A DNA stretch of 64,000 bases from CAVXHV01 sp963761445 (GCA_963761445.1 CAVXHV010000005.1:2976001-3040000), one strand, 5' to 3'. Positions 34,932 to 43,909 are shown, numbered from the stretch's first letter. Notes: generated by a model from the letters alone, not told the origin. Numbers and translations are program-made.

Positions 34932-36880
34932 TTATCTGGAAGCGATCGGCGCGGCGTTTGTAAGGCGGTCAAACGGTTCGGAAACCGGGAGCACGAAACC
35001 GTAGTCGTGTACGAGCAGGCCGGCGGATCCGACCATGAAGTCACGGTTCTCGGCGACGTTCAAGTTATAGACCATCTGGGTGTCGCCGGGCTCGATCGAG
35101 TCGATGACGGCGACGCCGCCCAGCATGCGGAGGTGATCGCCGGCTTTCAGATCGCGTACCATGGTCCAGCCCTTGCCGGCTTTCCAGAAGCGATGGATGC
35201 CGGTGGCGACGATGGTTTCTGCGGCGAGTGAGATCCGGAACGTTGCTGCCGGACCCGTCAAGTGAGTGGCCAGCACGGGCTGGTATGAAAGCGCGCCCGA
35301 GGCCGTGCGCTGGGAAAGAACGCGGTCGCCGACCGCGATCGACTCGATCTTCTGCGGGCCGCTCAAGGTGTTTACCAGAGTGCCTGCGGCGAAACAGGAG
35401 TGATGAACGACGGCCTCGTTCACATTGATGATCGGCAGCGGCAGGTTGATTTGCGGTGCTTCGACAATGTCGGATAACGAAGTCTTGCTGTCGGAATAAC
35501 GGTCGTCATAAACATATCCGAGCTGTTCTGACCACCATTTCTGCCAGGCCACTTGATCGACTCCCAAGTTCTGGCCGGTAAGCGATGCCAGGATGGGTAT
35601 CAGTCTGTCATTGGTTTCATTGATTTGAGCGTTGGTCTCCTCGATCAGGCGCACGTCGTCTACAATCCCGCGCTCGAGGGAGTCGATTCGCTCCTGGGTT
35701 GCCTCCAATGCCAGGGCGATGGTTGAGGCGTTTTGCGCGGCGGCGATCAACCGCATCGCGTTACCGTCTTTGACCAACTCGCTCACTGCCCGTGAGCCAG
35801 ATTCCATCCCTGGCGGCTCGCAGGCGCGTAATGTGATATCCAGCGTTGGAATGAGGCGAGTATCGAACTCCGGGAAACGATAGAACCGCTGGAGGTCGAA
35901 CCGTTCTCCGTCGACGAACAGCAAGCCCGTGCGCCGGTAGTTGTCGCCGGCTTCACTTGGTACTTGTATGGCTTGTGAATCAAGCCGGTCAAGCGGCCGA
36001 TGACATCACGCGGATCGCGGTACTCAAGCGCGTGGGCGGCTTGCTCGCGAACAACGGGTGAGGTTTTTTCGACCGCCATCAGGGCGAGGCAGAACGAGGC
36101 CGCGGGGCCTTCGATCTGGGAAAAAAGAGCAACCGCGGCGAGCTGGATCGGTTCGTTGCCACTGGCGAAGACCTGCCAGATCATCGGGACCGCCCGGGGA
36201 TCCGTGATCTGATAGACTTCCTTCTCGGCCTTGAGCCGCCGCGTCGCGACCGAGCTTTCGAGGGCATCACGCAGCTTCTCGAGCCGCGGTTTCCACTGGG
36301 TATCGGCGCGCTTCTGGCGATCGGCTTCGAGCTTCTGGGCAGCCAGGTCGTCGGGCTTGACCCAGTGGCTGTGGTGTTTCTTGAAGCCCAGGCGCAGCCA
36401 GGCGATATCCCGGGACGGGTCGAGCGCGGTCACCACATGGTAGTGAGCCATGGCCTCGTCCTTGAGCCCTTTTTCGAGGCACCAGGCTGCCAGCTTCAAC
36501 TGGGCATCGGCGTTTTTCTGGGGAGTGCGCACCCGTCGGTCGAGGTACTCACGAAAGAGAGCGTGTAGCTTGGGATCGTCGTCCAGGTCTTTCTTGACCT
36601 GTTCGGGCTTGGCCCAATTACCCTGGAAGGTGACCAGGCCCAACAGGCCTCGGGCGAGAGCGTTTCGCGGGTCGAGAGAGACCGCAAGATCCAGATGCTC
36701 GATTCGCTCGGCCGGCATTCCATGGGCTTCACACCAGAGTGCGAGCTGAACATGAGCGCCGGAGTTCTTGCCGGCCTTGGCGGCAGCCGCGTCGTAGGCG
36801 GCGCGAACCGTTGCACTCAAATCGACGGGCTTTCCGCCATCGCCAAGCAAGACGCATGAGAGCAAGATTGCATGGACCAT
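34932..36880 (-). CDS. Secreted helical-repeat/Hint protein (copy I, first of the operon), apparent frameshift near 35940
   Basis: It starts MVHAILLSCVLLGDGG at 36880, with GGAGG five bases upstream, the best ribosome site in the array. The TPR-like and HEAT-like body reads normally to 'YKYQVKPATTTGA' (about 35950). One base is then missing, and the family motif 'LLFVDGERFDLQRFYRF' continues in another frame. The linker ends in a long Ala/Leu-rich helix, then 'WQKWWSEQLGYVYDDRY'. The Hint domain is complete: HHSCFAAGTLVNTLSG, GDRVLSQR, 'VATGIHRFWKAGKGW', 'NLNVAENRDFMVG', 'LLVHD', tail 'YGFVLPVSEPFDRL' ending in Arg. Being promoter-proximal, a true frameshift here could be polar on the array; an assembly error is equally possible. 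Confidence 0.78.
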
Positions 36881-37136
36881 TGTGTCCTCCGCGGGGTATC
36901 CCTATCTTACAGGGCGACTCGACAGCGATTTTGTCACGCGGTTGGTGACGCACTTTCGCAGAGCGAAACGACACAATCCGGTAAAAGTGGCAGGGCGGCG
37001 ATTATGTGACGAAGGCGCCCGTTGCACACCTTCGTTAGTCTAACCGAAACCGGGACGTGTCAATAGACGGGGGCACGTCGCCGCGGAATGCGCAGAGGGG
37101 CAAACGGATCGGATTGCACCGAACTGGAGGGGGATC
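36881..37136 (-). promoter_or_regulatory. Leader/promoter region of the Hint operon
   Basis: These 256 bp lie between the first Hint gene and the convergently placed end of the esterase gene (both on minus), and hold the only sizeable gap upstream of the array, so the operon promoter should be here. GGAGG at 36886-36890 is the ribosome site. A palindrome (CTTTCGCAGAGCGAAAC) sits at 36953-36969. I see no convincing -35/-10 pair; 'TAAGAT' near 36902-36907 (minus) is a weak candidate. Confidence 0.4.
36953..36969. repeat. Dispersed palindrome, copy 1 (imperfect)
   Basis: CTTTCGCAGAGCGAAAC is a near-palindrome preceded by GACGCA, as in the two other copies in the window at 38220-38236 and 61932-61948. 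It lies in the leader of the Hint operon and could form a hairpin. Confidence 0.6.
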
Positions 37137-38078
37137 TTACTTCTTGTCGAGAAATCCCTGATTTTTGAGCCAGGTTTCGCAGAGCTTGGGCCACACCTGG
37201 AAAGACGGCTCGGGCGGGACGTTGAACTGAGGCGCGCCCGAGCCAAGGCCCAGGCCATGCCGGCCCCGCTCGAAGAGGTGCAGCTCGACGGGTACACCCG
37301 CTTTTCGCAGCGCCATCGCGAACAGGAAGCTGTTCTCGGCGGGAACGCCAGAGTCGGCGTTGGTGTGGGCCAGGAAGGTTGGAGGGGTGTCCTTGGTCAC
37401 CTGGCGCTCGTTCGAGAGGCTTTCGATCAATTCATGCGACGGATTGTCGCCCAGCAGGTTCCGCAGCGAGCCTGAATGGCCAAACGGTGTGGCCAGCGCG
37501 ATCACCGGGTAGACGAGGATCATCCGGTCAGGCCGCGAGCTCATGCGCTCGACGGGGTCATCGGCGTCGGCTTTTCCCGGGCTGAAATGCGTGCCGGCGG
37601 TCGAGGCGAGATGGCCGCCGGCCGAGAAGCCCATGATCGCGACCCGGCCGGGATCGACTTTCCACTTGGCGGCATTGGCACGCACCGTTCTGATTGCACG
37701 GCCGGCGTCGTCGAGCATTGCGGGATGATGGTAGCGCGGACCCAGCCGGTACTTGAGCACGAACGCCGCGATCCCCAGGCCATTGAGCCACTCGGCGACC
37801 TGCTTTCCTTCGTGCTCGACCGCCAGCATGCCGTAGCCGCCGCCCGGGCAGACCACCACGGCCGAGCCGGTGGCTTTTTCGGGGGCAGGCAGCCAGACGG
37901 TGATGGATGGGACGTCTTTATCCGGATCGGTCCCTTTGGCTCCTGGCGCACCGCCGGGCCAGAGTGCGACTACGGGATGGGCTGCCGGCGGATCATTGCC
38001 CAGGCACTCGCGGGTTGCGCCAGCGGCCACCAAAGCAATCGCGACCGCGGCGCATCGTATCGAGAGCTTCGTGATCAT
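37137..38078 (-). CDS. Secreted alpha/beta-hydrolase, acetyl-esterase-like
   Basis: The start MITKLSIRCAAVAIALVAAG at 38078 gives a 313-residue protein with a Sec signal. The in-frame upstream extension is repeat-derived and rejected. Family motifs include 'VVVCPGGGYGML' (oxyanion-hole GGG), 'IMGFSAGGHLAST' (nucleophile elbow GxSxG), 'AHTNADSGVPAENS' (acidic residue region) and 'ERGRHGLGLG' (catalytic His). This pattern matches the BD-FAE/acetylxylan-esterase-like group common beside planctomycete polysaccharide genes. It probably removes acyl groups from sugars in the periplasm; the exact substrate is not shown. Confidence 0.82.
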   Translation of the reverse strand: MITKLSIRCAAVAIALVAAGATRECLGNDPPAAHPVVALWPGGAPGAKGTDPDKDVPSITVWLPAPEKATGSAVVVCPGGGYGMLAVEHEGKQVAEWLNGLGIAAFVLKYRLGPRYHHPAMLDDAGRAIRTVRANAAKWKVDPGRVAIMGFSAGGHLASTAGTHFSPGKADADDPVERMSSRPDRMILVYPVIALATPFGHSGSLRNLLGDNPSHELIESLSNERQVTKDTPPTFLAHTNADSGVPAENSFLFAMALRKAGVPVELHLFERGRHGLGLGSGAPQFNVPPEPSFQVWPKLCETWLKNQGFLDKK

Positions 38079-38091
38079 GGGATTTATGTCG

Positions 38092-38122
38092 GTTGTCAGT
38101 TTTCGGTTGTCAGTTGTCAGTT
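38092..38122. repeat. Short direct repeats GTTGTCAGTT
   Basis: Three copies of GTTGTCAGTT occur at 38092, 38106 and 38113, the last two overlapping. They lie just upstream of the esterase start and downstream of nothing coding. Such stretches are frequent in intergenic DNA of many genomes; function unknown. Confidence 0.5.
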
Positions 38123-38219
38123 GTTCTGGCGTCAATATACTCACGGGGTTTGGGTTTTGACAGTATGCTCTAGGGGACGCTCCCGTGATGCTTTTGGCTC
38201 GGCGAATCATGAAGACGCC

Positions 38220-38236
38220 CTTTCGCGGAGCGAAAG
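38220..38236. repeat. Dispersed palindrome, copy 2
   Basis: CTTTCGCGGAGCGAAAG is a perfect 7-bp inverted repeat with a 3-bp loop. It is flanked by GACGCC and GCGAC(T)CTGGTTG, which match the flanks of the copy at 61932-61948. It lies between the divergent esterase and dehydrogenase genes. Confidence 0.7.
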
Positions 38237-38312
38237 GCGACTCTGGTTGCGTGAGTTTCTTTTCGTGCGACCTGTGCAGGGCGGTCTGTGTGAGCGCTGA
38301 TCAGGAACGACG

Positions 38313-41300
38313 ATGAAGGTTATTTGTTTGCTGGTCACCAGCGGCGTGATCGTGGGTTGCCCTGGTGCTTGGGCCGCGGTTGTTGACGACGATGGACTCG
38401 TGATCACGCCGCCGGGGTTTGAGCGCCCGGGAGTAGCACTGACGGCGCCGGCACGCGGCAGTGCGATTGTCAAGATAACCGTGCGAGATCGCGCAACCAA
38501 CCGCGTCACACCGTGCAGGATCAACGTCGTCGGGCCTGATGGAAACTTCTATCAACCAGCCCCGAACCGCCTGACGCCCTACAGCCTCATCGGGCAATGG
38601 CCCGATTCGGGAAAAGGGAATCGCCAGGGCAAAGGGCCGTTTCGCTATATAGGGCGGTTCTTCTACTCGACGGGCGAGAGCGAGGTCGCTGCTGGGCCCG
38701 GCGCGGTTCGCATCGAAGTCTGGAAGGGTTTTGAGTATCGGCCGATCGAGCGGAACGTCACCGTGAGCGCCGGAGAGACCATCTCGGTATCGCTCGAGCT
38801 CGAGCGCGCGACGCCCATGGCGGCGATGGGCTACTACCCGGGAGACGTTCACCTGCATTTCCAGCGCAAGGACGACGGCGACGATCAGACGATTTTCGAC
38901 CTACTCGACGCCGAGGACATCGCATTTGGGGCCATCCTTGCCTACAACGAGCCGCCAGGTCCATACAACGGGTTGATGGAGACGATGGCTTGCCCCCAGC
39001 TGCGGGGTCTGGGAGATCGCTCGGAAAAGCGCCGTGGACGGACCACGATTGCTTCGGGACAAGAATATCGCAGCAGCACCTATGGGCATTTGAACCTGTA
39101 TTCGCGCGATGACCTGGTGCTCCCCGGGCGGAAGGTAAATGCCGACAACTGGCCGCTCTTTGGCCAGCTCAGCGGTGAAACGATGCGCAGGGGCGGATAC
39201 GCCATCTACGCACACGGAGGATACGCGCAGGCAATCCTCGCAGACTTCGTTCAGAAGAACGTCAGTGCCGTCGAGCTTCTGCAATTCGGGGTGTACCGCG
39301 GAATCGAGCTGGCGGGTTGGTACGACATGCTGAACATCGGCTACCGACTTCCTTGTGTCGGGGCCAGCGACTATCCCGCTTGCCGCAAGCTGGGCGACTG
39401 CCAAACGTACGTCTCGATGGACGGTCAGGGCGATATTGCCGCGTGGCTGCGCGGTATTGCAGACGGGCGCAGCTTTGTCACGAACGGGCCGCTCTTGTTA
39501 CTCGAGGTGGACGGCACACGGCCCGGCGGGGTGATCGGGCCCGGCGGCAGCGGTACTCGCGCGGTGAAAGTGAGCGTTCGCGCGATCAGCCACGTTGCGC
39601 CGGTGCAGGTGGTGCAGATCATCGCCGCAGGCAAGGTTGTCGCGAAGCAGAAGGTTGCGCCGGAAGAAGCGCAGGGCCATTGGATCAACCTGGAGCGGAC
39701 GATTGAGCTGCGCGAATCGTCCTGGATTGCCGCGCGGGCCTTGGGCGTGGCTCGTTCGGGTGCTCCCGACGCGGAAGCGCACACCAACCCTGTGTATGTC
39801 GACATGGGGGAGAAGGCCCCATACAACCGGGACGCGCTCGATCGCTTGATCGGGCATCTCGACCAGCAGATGGCGAGCCACCGGAAGCGGAGCTTCGCCG
39901 AAAAGGCGCGGGTGCTCGACTACTTTCAGAAGTCGCGCGACATTCTGCTGCGCATACGCCAGACCGGCGGGCTGCCGGCAGGAGGCGTTCCGGACGATTG
40001 GATCACCGACGGCTCTGCCGCCGCGGCAATCGACCCCAGCCGGCGCACGCATCGCGATGAAGAGCTGAGCCAGTTCTTGCGTCCGCTGCCGGCAACGACA
40101 GCGGAAGAGGCAGTCAAGACGTTTGAAGCCGTCGATGGCTTTACGATGCAGCTCGTGGCCCAGGAGCCGCTCGTGCAAAGCCCGGTTGCCGCGGCTTTCG
40201 ACGCCGACGGCAACCTGTACGTCGCCGAGATGCGCGACTATCCCTACAAGCCCAAGCCCGGCGGCAAGCCGCTGGGCACCGTGCGGCTTTTGCGCGACCG
40301 CGACGGCGACGGCCGATTTGAGACGGGCCATGTCTTTGCCGACGGCTTGCTCTGGGCCGCGGGCATTGCGCCATGGAAAGGCGGTGTGTTCGTCACGGCG
40401 CCGCCCGATATCTGGTACTTGAAGGACACTGACGGCGACGGCACGGCCGACGTGCGCCAGTTGATCTACACGGGCTTCGGCACGCAGAATCAGCAGTCGA
40501 TGACCAACAATCTGGCCTGGGGGCTCGACCACCTGATCTACGGCGCCGCGGCGGGCAACGGCGGTATGATCCGCAGCGCTCTTGATGCAAGCAAGGCCCC
40601 CGTCTCGGTCGAGCACAACGACTTTCGGTTCGACCCGATCACAACGAAGTTTGAGCCGATCAGCGGGTCGGATCAGTTCGGCAACACTTTCGACGACTGG
40701 GGCAATCGGTTCATCTGCGATGAGTCGCATCCTCTTTCGCACCCGGTCTTGCCGCTCGAGGATCTGGCGCACAACCCGTTCCTTGCGGTGCCCTCGGTCG
40801 TGCAGGACATTGCTGGGGGCTCGGTGCCGATCTTCCGCATCAGCCCGATCGAGCGCTGGCGGCAGATTCGCTCGAGCCGCCGGATTGCGCACGGCACGCG
40901 GTCTGCGGATTCGGCGGGGGCCAGCCATCACGTCGTCGACGCTGGCGCGGGCGTGACCATCTACCGCGGCAGTGCCTACCCGGCTGAATTCTACGGCAAC
41001 GCGTTCATCGGCGATGCCCAGAACAACCTGGTGCATCGGCGCGTGCTCGTACCCGACGGGCCGACATTCCAGTCGCGCCGCGGCGAGCGCGAGGGGGCCA
41101 CCGAGTTCGTGCGCTCGCCGGACAACTGGTTTCGTCCCGTGAATTTCGTGAACGCGCCCGACGGCACACTGTACGTGCTGGATATGAGCCGCGAGGTCAT
41201 CGAGGCGATTCATATTCCGCTCGACGTGGTCAAGCACTTGAATCTCAAGCGCGGCAGGAACCAGGGCCGCATCTACCGCATTGCCCCGCCCGGGTTCCAG

Positions 41301-43112
41301 TTCACCCGTCCGCCTCGACTGAGCCAGGCCACGACGGCCGAGCTTGTGGCGGCCCTGGGGCGCACGGACGGCTGGTATCGCGACACGGCTCACCGGCTGA
41401 TCTATGAGCGTCAGGACCAGGGGGCGATCGCGCCGCTGCGAGCTCTGCTGGGGAGTGGGACATTGGCCAGGCCGGTGCGCAGCGGAACCGGTGCGCAAGA
41501 CGCCCCCCTACCCCGGACGCGAGCGAACGCACTGTGGTCGCTCGAGGGGCTAAAAGCCCTGAGTGATGAGGATATCCTCAACGGATTGAATGATTCTGCT
41601 GCGGAGGTGCGTGTGCAGGCGGTGAAGCTGGCGGCGCCTCGGCTGCGTGCGTCGGCGAGGGTGATTGCGAAGGTGCTCGAGCTGGCCGATGATCCTGATG
41701 TGACCGTGCGGTTCCAGACGGCGCTTGCGATTGGAAAGAGTGATGAAGCTCGGGTCGAGCCCGCGCTCTTGCGGATCGCACGACGCGATGCCGGGAATCG
41801 CTGGGTGCGCTCTGCCGTGCTTTGTTCGGCGGTGGGGACAGCCGCGCGGCTGCTGGTCGATCTGTGGGATACAGTTGGGGCCAATCGGGTGCGGGGCACG
41901 GAAGCGGACGTTCGATCATTGCTCGAGGAGCTGGCTCAGGTGGTCGGTGGCGCAACGACCCTGCGGAGATCGATCGTGTTCTCGACCGGCTGGCGATCAA
42001 GGCGGTCGCGGCAGAAGGCGCGAGCTGCGCGACGGGTTAATTCTGGCGCTGGCTCGAGGCGCGCGAGCGCGAGGGGGCGGCTTCAGGCGAGAGCTGGCGC
42101 GAGCAATCCCGGGGCGCGCCTGGTGGCGGGCCTGGTCGGGGAGACCAGGGCGACGGTTTTCGACGAACGCGCTGCCGAGGCGGCGCGCGTCGGGGCGATT
42201 GCCCGGCTGGTGAGACTCGAGCCGGCCGAATCGGGACTCCTTCTGGTCAAACTGCTCGAGCCTCGAGAGCCGCTGGCCGTGCAGGTTGCGGCGGTGCGGG
42301 CCCTGGCCGAGAGCGATTCCAGCGAAGTGGCAAAACTTCTACTGGCCCGGCTGCGCGGATTTGAGCCTTCCGTCCGCACGGCCGCGGTTGAGACGTTGCT
42401 CACCCGCGCGGCGTGGACCAGGGACTTGCTCGAAACGCTCGCCCGCGGTGATGCGAACGGACCCAGCACGGGCGTGATCGAGCCGGCCGATCGGGGGCGG
42501 CTGCTCAAGCACCGGGACGGCCAGATTGCCCGACTGGCACAGAAGCTCTTCGCGCAGCCAGCGGCCGATACCCGTGCGCGGGTCATTTCTGATTACTTGA
42601 CGGCCATTCGCTCAGGCGGAGATCGCGGCCGCGGGGGCAAGGTGTTTGAGCGAGAATGCAAGACGTGCCACAAGATCGGCGAGGCGGGGTTTGCGCTGGG
42701 ACCGGACCTCACGGGCTCGCCGTCGCGCGATCCCGCGGCGCTCTTGTCAAATATCCTCGATCCCAACGCGAGCGTACCGCCAAAGGATGTTCAATACGTC
42801 GTGGTCGACCAGAACGGCAGGACGTATTCCGGGATCATCGCGGCCCAGACGGCGACGAGCTTGACCCTCGAGCGCGGTGAGGGAGCAAGGGATACGATTC
42901 TCCGCAGCCAGGTTTCCGAGCTGGCCAGCACGGGATTATCATTGATGCCGGATGGATTCGAAAAGCGAATTTCGAAGGCCGAGATGGCTGATCTGGTCGC
43001 CTTTCTGTGCGGTACACATCGGGGGGGAGACAGCAGCGACGGCACTGCTCCTGAAGATTCACGTCCGCTCGATGTCGGTACTTTACCTGGACTGATCGAG
43101 CCGGACGACTGA
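38313..43112 (+). CDS. PHP-like/PVC-type dehydrogenase/HEAT/heme-domain fusion protein
   Basis: The start at 38313 gives a signal peptide (MKVICLLVTSGVIVG...AWA) and 1599 residues. Residues about 60-510 contain 'YYPGDVHLHFQ', 'YAHGGYAQ' and 'VGASDYPACR', resembling CehA/McbA (PHP-type) metallohydrolases. Residues about 600-1010 are the PVC-type membrane-bound dehydrogenase/GDSL-like propeller ('DADGNLYVAEMRDYP', 'LLRDRDGDGRFE', 'NNLAWGLDHLIYG'). HEAT repeats follow to about 1420. A heme-binding domain at about 1435-1560 carries CKTCH (about 1448) and 'GPDLTGSPSRDPAALL'. It is presumably exported and feeds electrons from an oxidised sugar or alcohol to c-type cytochromes (inference). Residues about 1210-1270 are low-complexity Arg/Ala because of compensating frameshifts: 'NDPAEIDRVLDRLAIKAVA' and 'GLILALARG' lie in other frames between 41940 and 42120. 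Confidence 0.82.
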   Translation: MKVICLLVTSGVIVGCPGAWAAVVDDDGLVITPPGFERPGVALTAPARGSAIVKITVRDRATNRVTPCRINVVGPDGNFYQPAPNRLTPYSLIGQWPDSGKGNRQGKGPFRYIGRFFYSTGESEVAAGPGAVRIEVWKGFEYRPIERNVTVSAGETISVSLELERATPMAAMGYYPGDVHLHFQRKDDGDDQTIFDLLDAEDIAFGAILAYNEPPGPYNGLMETMACPQLRGLGDRSEKRRGRTTIASGQEYRSSTYGHLNLYSRDDLVLPGRKVNADNWPLFGQLSGETMRRGGYAIYAHGGYAQAILADFVQKNVSAVELLQFGVYRGIELAGWYDMLNIGYRLPCVGASDYPACRKLGDCQTYVSMDGQGDIAAWLRGIADGRSFVTNGPLLLLEVDGTRPGGVIGPGGSGTRAVKVSVRAISHVAPVQVVQIIAAGKVVAKQKVAPEEAQGHWINLERTIELRESSWIAARALGVARSGAPDAEAHTNPVYVDMGEKAPYNRDALDRLIGHLDQQMASHRKRSFAEKARVLDYFQKSRDILLRIRQTGGLPAGGVPDDWITDGSAAAAIDPSRRTHRDEELSQFLRPLPATTAEEAVKTFEAVDGFTMQLVAQEPLVQSPVAAAFDADGNLYVAEMRDYPYKPKPGGKPLGTVRLLRDRDGDGRFETGHVFADGLLWAAGIAPWKGGVFVTAPPDIWYLKDTDGDGTADVRQLIYTGFGTQNQQSMTNNLAWGLDHLIYGAAAGNGGMIRSALDASKAPVSVEHNDFRFDPITTKFEPISGSDQFGNTFDDWGNRFICDESHPLSHPVLPLEDLAHNPFLAVPSVVQDIAGGSVPIFRISPIERWRQIRSSRRIAHGTRSADSAGASHHVVDAGAGVTIYRGSAYPAEFYGNAFIGDAQNNLVHRRVLVPDGPTFQSRRGEREGATEFVRSPDNWFRPVNFVNAPDGTLYVLDMSREVIEAIHIPLDVVKHLNLKRGRNQGRIYRIAPPGFQFTRPPRLSQATTAELVAALGRTDGWYRDTAHRLIYERQDQGAIAPLRALLGSGTLARPVRSGTGAQDAPLPRTRANALWSLEGLKALSDEDILNGLNDSAAEVRVQAVKLAAPRLRASARVIAKVLELADDPDVTVRFQTALAIGKSDEARVEPALLRIARRDAGNRWVRSAVLCSAVGTAARLLVDLWDTVGANRVRGTEADVRSLLEELAQVVGGATTLRRSIVFSTGWRSRRSRQKARAARRVNSGAGSRRASARGRLQARAGASNPGARLVAGLVGETRATVFDERAAEAARVGAIARLVRLEPAESGLLLVKLLEPREPLAVQVAAVRALAESDSSEVAKLLLARLRGFEPSVRTAAVETLLTRAAWTRDLLETLARGDANGPSTGVIEPADRGRLLKHRDGQIARLAQKLFAQPAADTRARVISDYLTAIRSGGDRGRGGKVFERECKTCHKIGEAGFALGPDLTGSPSRDPAALLSNILDPNASVPPKDVQYVVVDQNGRTYSGIIAAQTATSLTLERGEGARDTILRSQVSELASTGLSLMPDGFEKRISKAEMADLVAFLCGTHRGGDSSDGTAPEDSRPLDVGTLPGLIEPDD

Positions 43113-43161
43113 ACCGGGTAAGATGGAAACTGGACAGCGAATTCCTTAGCGAGCTCATTTT

Positions 43162-43167
43162 AAGGAG
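43162..43167 (+). promoter_or_regulatory. Ribosome binding site of the phasin-like gene
   Basis: AAGGAG lies six bases before ATG 43174 but only three before the in-frame GTG at 43171, so ATG 43174 is taken as the start. Confidence 0.65.
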
Positions 43168-43173
43168 ATTGTG

Positions 43174-43476
43174 ATGATCGAGCTGATCAAGAAGGCGTTG
43201 TACACCGGCGTTGGTCTGGCCGTCCTGACGAAGGAGAAGGCCGAGGAGCTCGTGCAGGAGCTGACCAAGCAGGCGAAGCTCTCGGAGCAGGAGGGAAAGG
43301 AGCTTTTTGACGGATTGCTCAAGCAGTCGGAGCAAGCGCGCAACGATTTTCAGACGAAGGTGGACGAGACGGTGCTCGCCGTCGTGAAGCGACTGAACCT
43401 GGCCACCAAGGATGAAGTCGCCACTCTCAAGGCCAAGATCGACGAGCTCTCGGCGAAGGTTGGGCATGGGGGGTGA
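43174..43476 (+). CDS. Phasin-like coiled-coil protein
   Basis: This 100-residue protein begins MIELIKKALYTGVGLAVLTKE and is almost entirely helical. It has a short hydrophobic patch, then Lys/Glu heptads ('EKAEELVQELTKQAK', 'DEVATLKAKIDELSAKV'). It resembles the phasin/PhaF-type (polyhydroxyalkanoate granule-associated regulator) family of short proteins widespread in bacteria. No PHA synthase is nearby, so granule association is not supported by context. A structural coiled-coil protein is the safe description. Confidence 0.7.
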   Translation: MIELIKKALYTGVGLAVLTKEKAEELVQELTKQAKLSEQEGKELFDGLLKQSEQARNDFQTKVDETVLAVVKRLNLATKDEVATLKAKIDELSAKVGHGG

Positions 43477-43477
43477 T

Positions 43478-43909
43478 CTAGTCGATCGGCGGCAATACGT
43501 CGGGGTCGATCTGGTAGCCGTTTGCCAGGGCGTTGGTCATGTTGAAGAGGCCGACGATCGCCATGATCTCACCGAGCGTTTCCTGATCGACGCCCAGCTT
43601 GCGTAGAGCGGCCGTGTGCGAGTTGATGCAGTAGGCACATCCATTCGTGGCCGAGACGGCCAGGGCGATGATCTCTCGGGTTCTGGGATCAAGCCGGGAG
43701 GTCAGCCCTGACGCCTCGGGATGCATGAGCTTCTTCAAGCTCGACCACACGACCTGGAGCTGGACCGGGTTGGTCGCAAGTGTGCGCCAGATTGCGGGCA
43801 CGAAATCGATGTTCTTGGTTTGCTTGATATCGGCGAAGATCTCGGCCACGATGCCCGAGGCCTCGTGGGCGTGAACGGGCCGAACCGTCGCAATGCGTTC
43901 TTGAGACAT
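43478..43909 (-). CDS. Carboxymuconolactone decarboxylase/AhpD-like protein
   Basis: This 143-residue protein contains the AhpD signature 'TNGCAYCINSHTAALRKLG' (CxxC followed by His three residues later), the redox-active pair of alkylhydroperoxidase D-type proteins. Upstream helices ('FVPAIWRTLATNPVQL') fit the fold. It probably acts as a thiol-dependent peroxidase or disulfide reductase in the cytoplasm. It is convergent with the phasin-like gene, with almost no spacer, and 60 bp downstream of the M28 peptidase gene on the same strand. Confidence 0.85.
   Translation of the reverse strand: MSQERIATVRPVHAHEASGIVAEIFADIKQTKNIDFVPAIWRTLATNPVQLQVVWSSLKKLMHPEASGLTSRLDPRTREIIALAVSATNGCAYCINSHTAALRKLGVDQETLGEIMAIVGLFNMTNALANGYQIDPDVLPPID

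Larger units (their letters stand above)
20646..36880 (-). repeat. Tandem array of nine paralogous Hint-domain genes
   Basis: Nine co-directional copies, about 1.9-2.0 kb each except the 0.43-kb relic at 20646-21078, lie head to tail. Gaps between stop and next start are (transcription order) about 29, 30, 30, 57, 7, 54, 63 and 30 bp, with no other gene between them. All share a short hydrophobic N-terminus, a helical-repeat body, a variable linker, a WWxxQLG motif, a C-terminal Hint domain and a conserved tail. Pairs 23074-24985/25040-26951 and 30991-32946/34932-36880 look like closest relatives from their linkers and tails. This is best explained by repeated unequal crossing-over. Confidence 0.9.

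Noticed and set aside
20646..36880. Polymorphic toxin/immunity system
   Set aside because: Pretoxin-Hint proteins carry a toxin domain after the Hint domain and a small immunity gene downstream. Here only a ~22-residue tail follows and the 7-63 bp gaps leave no room for immunity genes.
20646..36880. Inteins inserted in a host gene
   Set aside because: The domain is C-terminal, lacks the HN and the +1 nucleophile, and has no homing endonuclease or second extein half.
39498..41498. 666-codon minus-strand open frame inside the PVC dehydrogenase gene
   Set aside because: No motif, unlike-protein composition, and it lies opposite a strongly supported gene.
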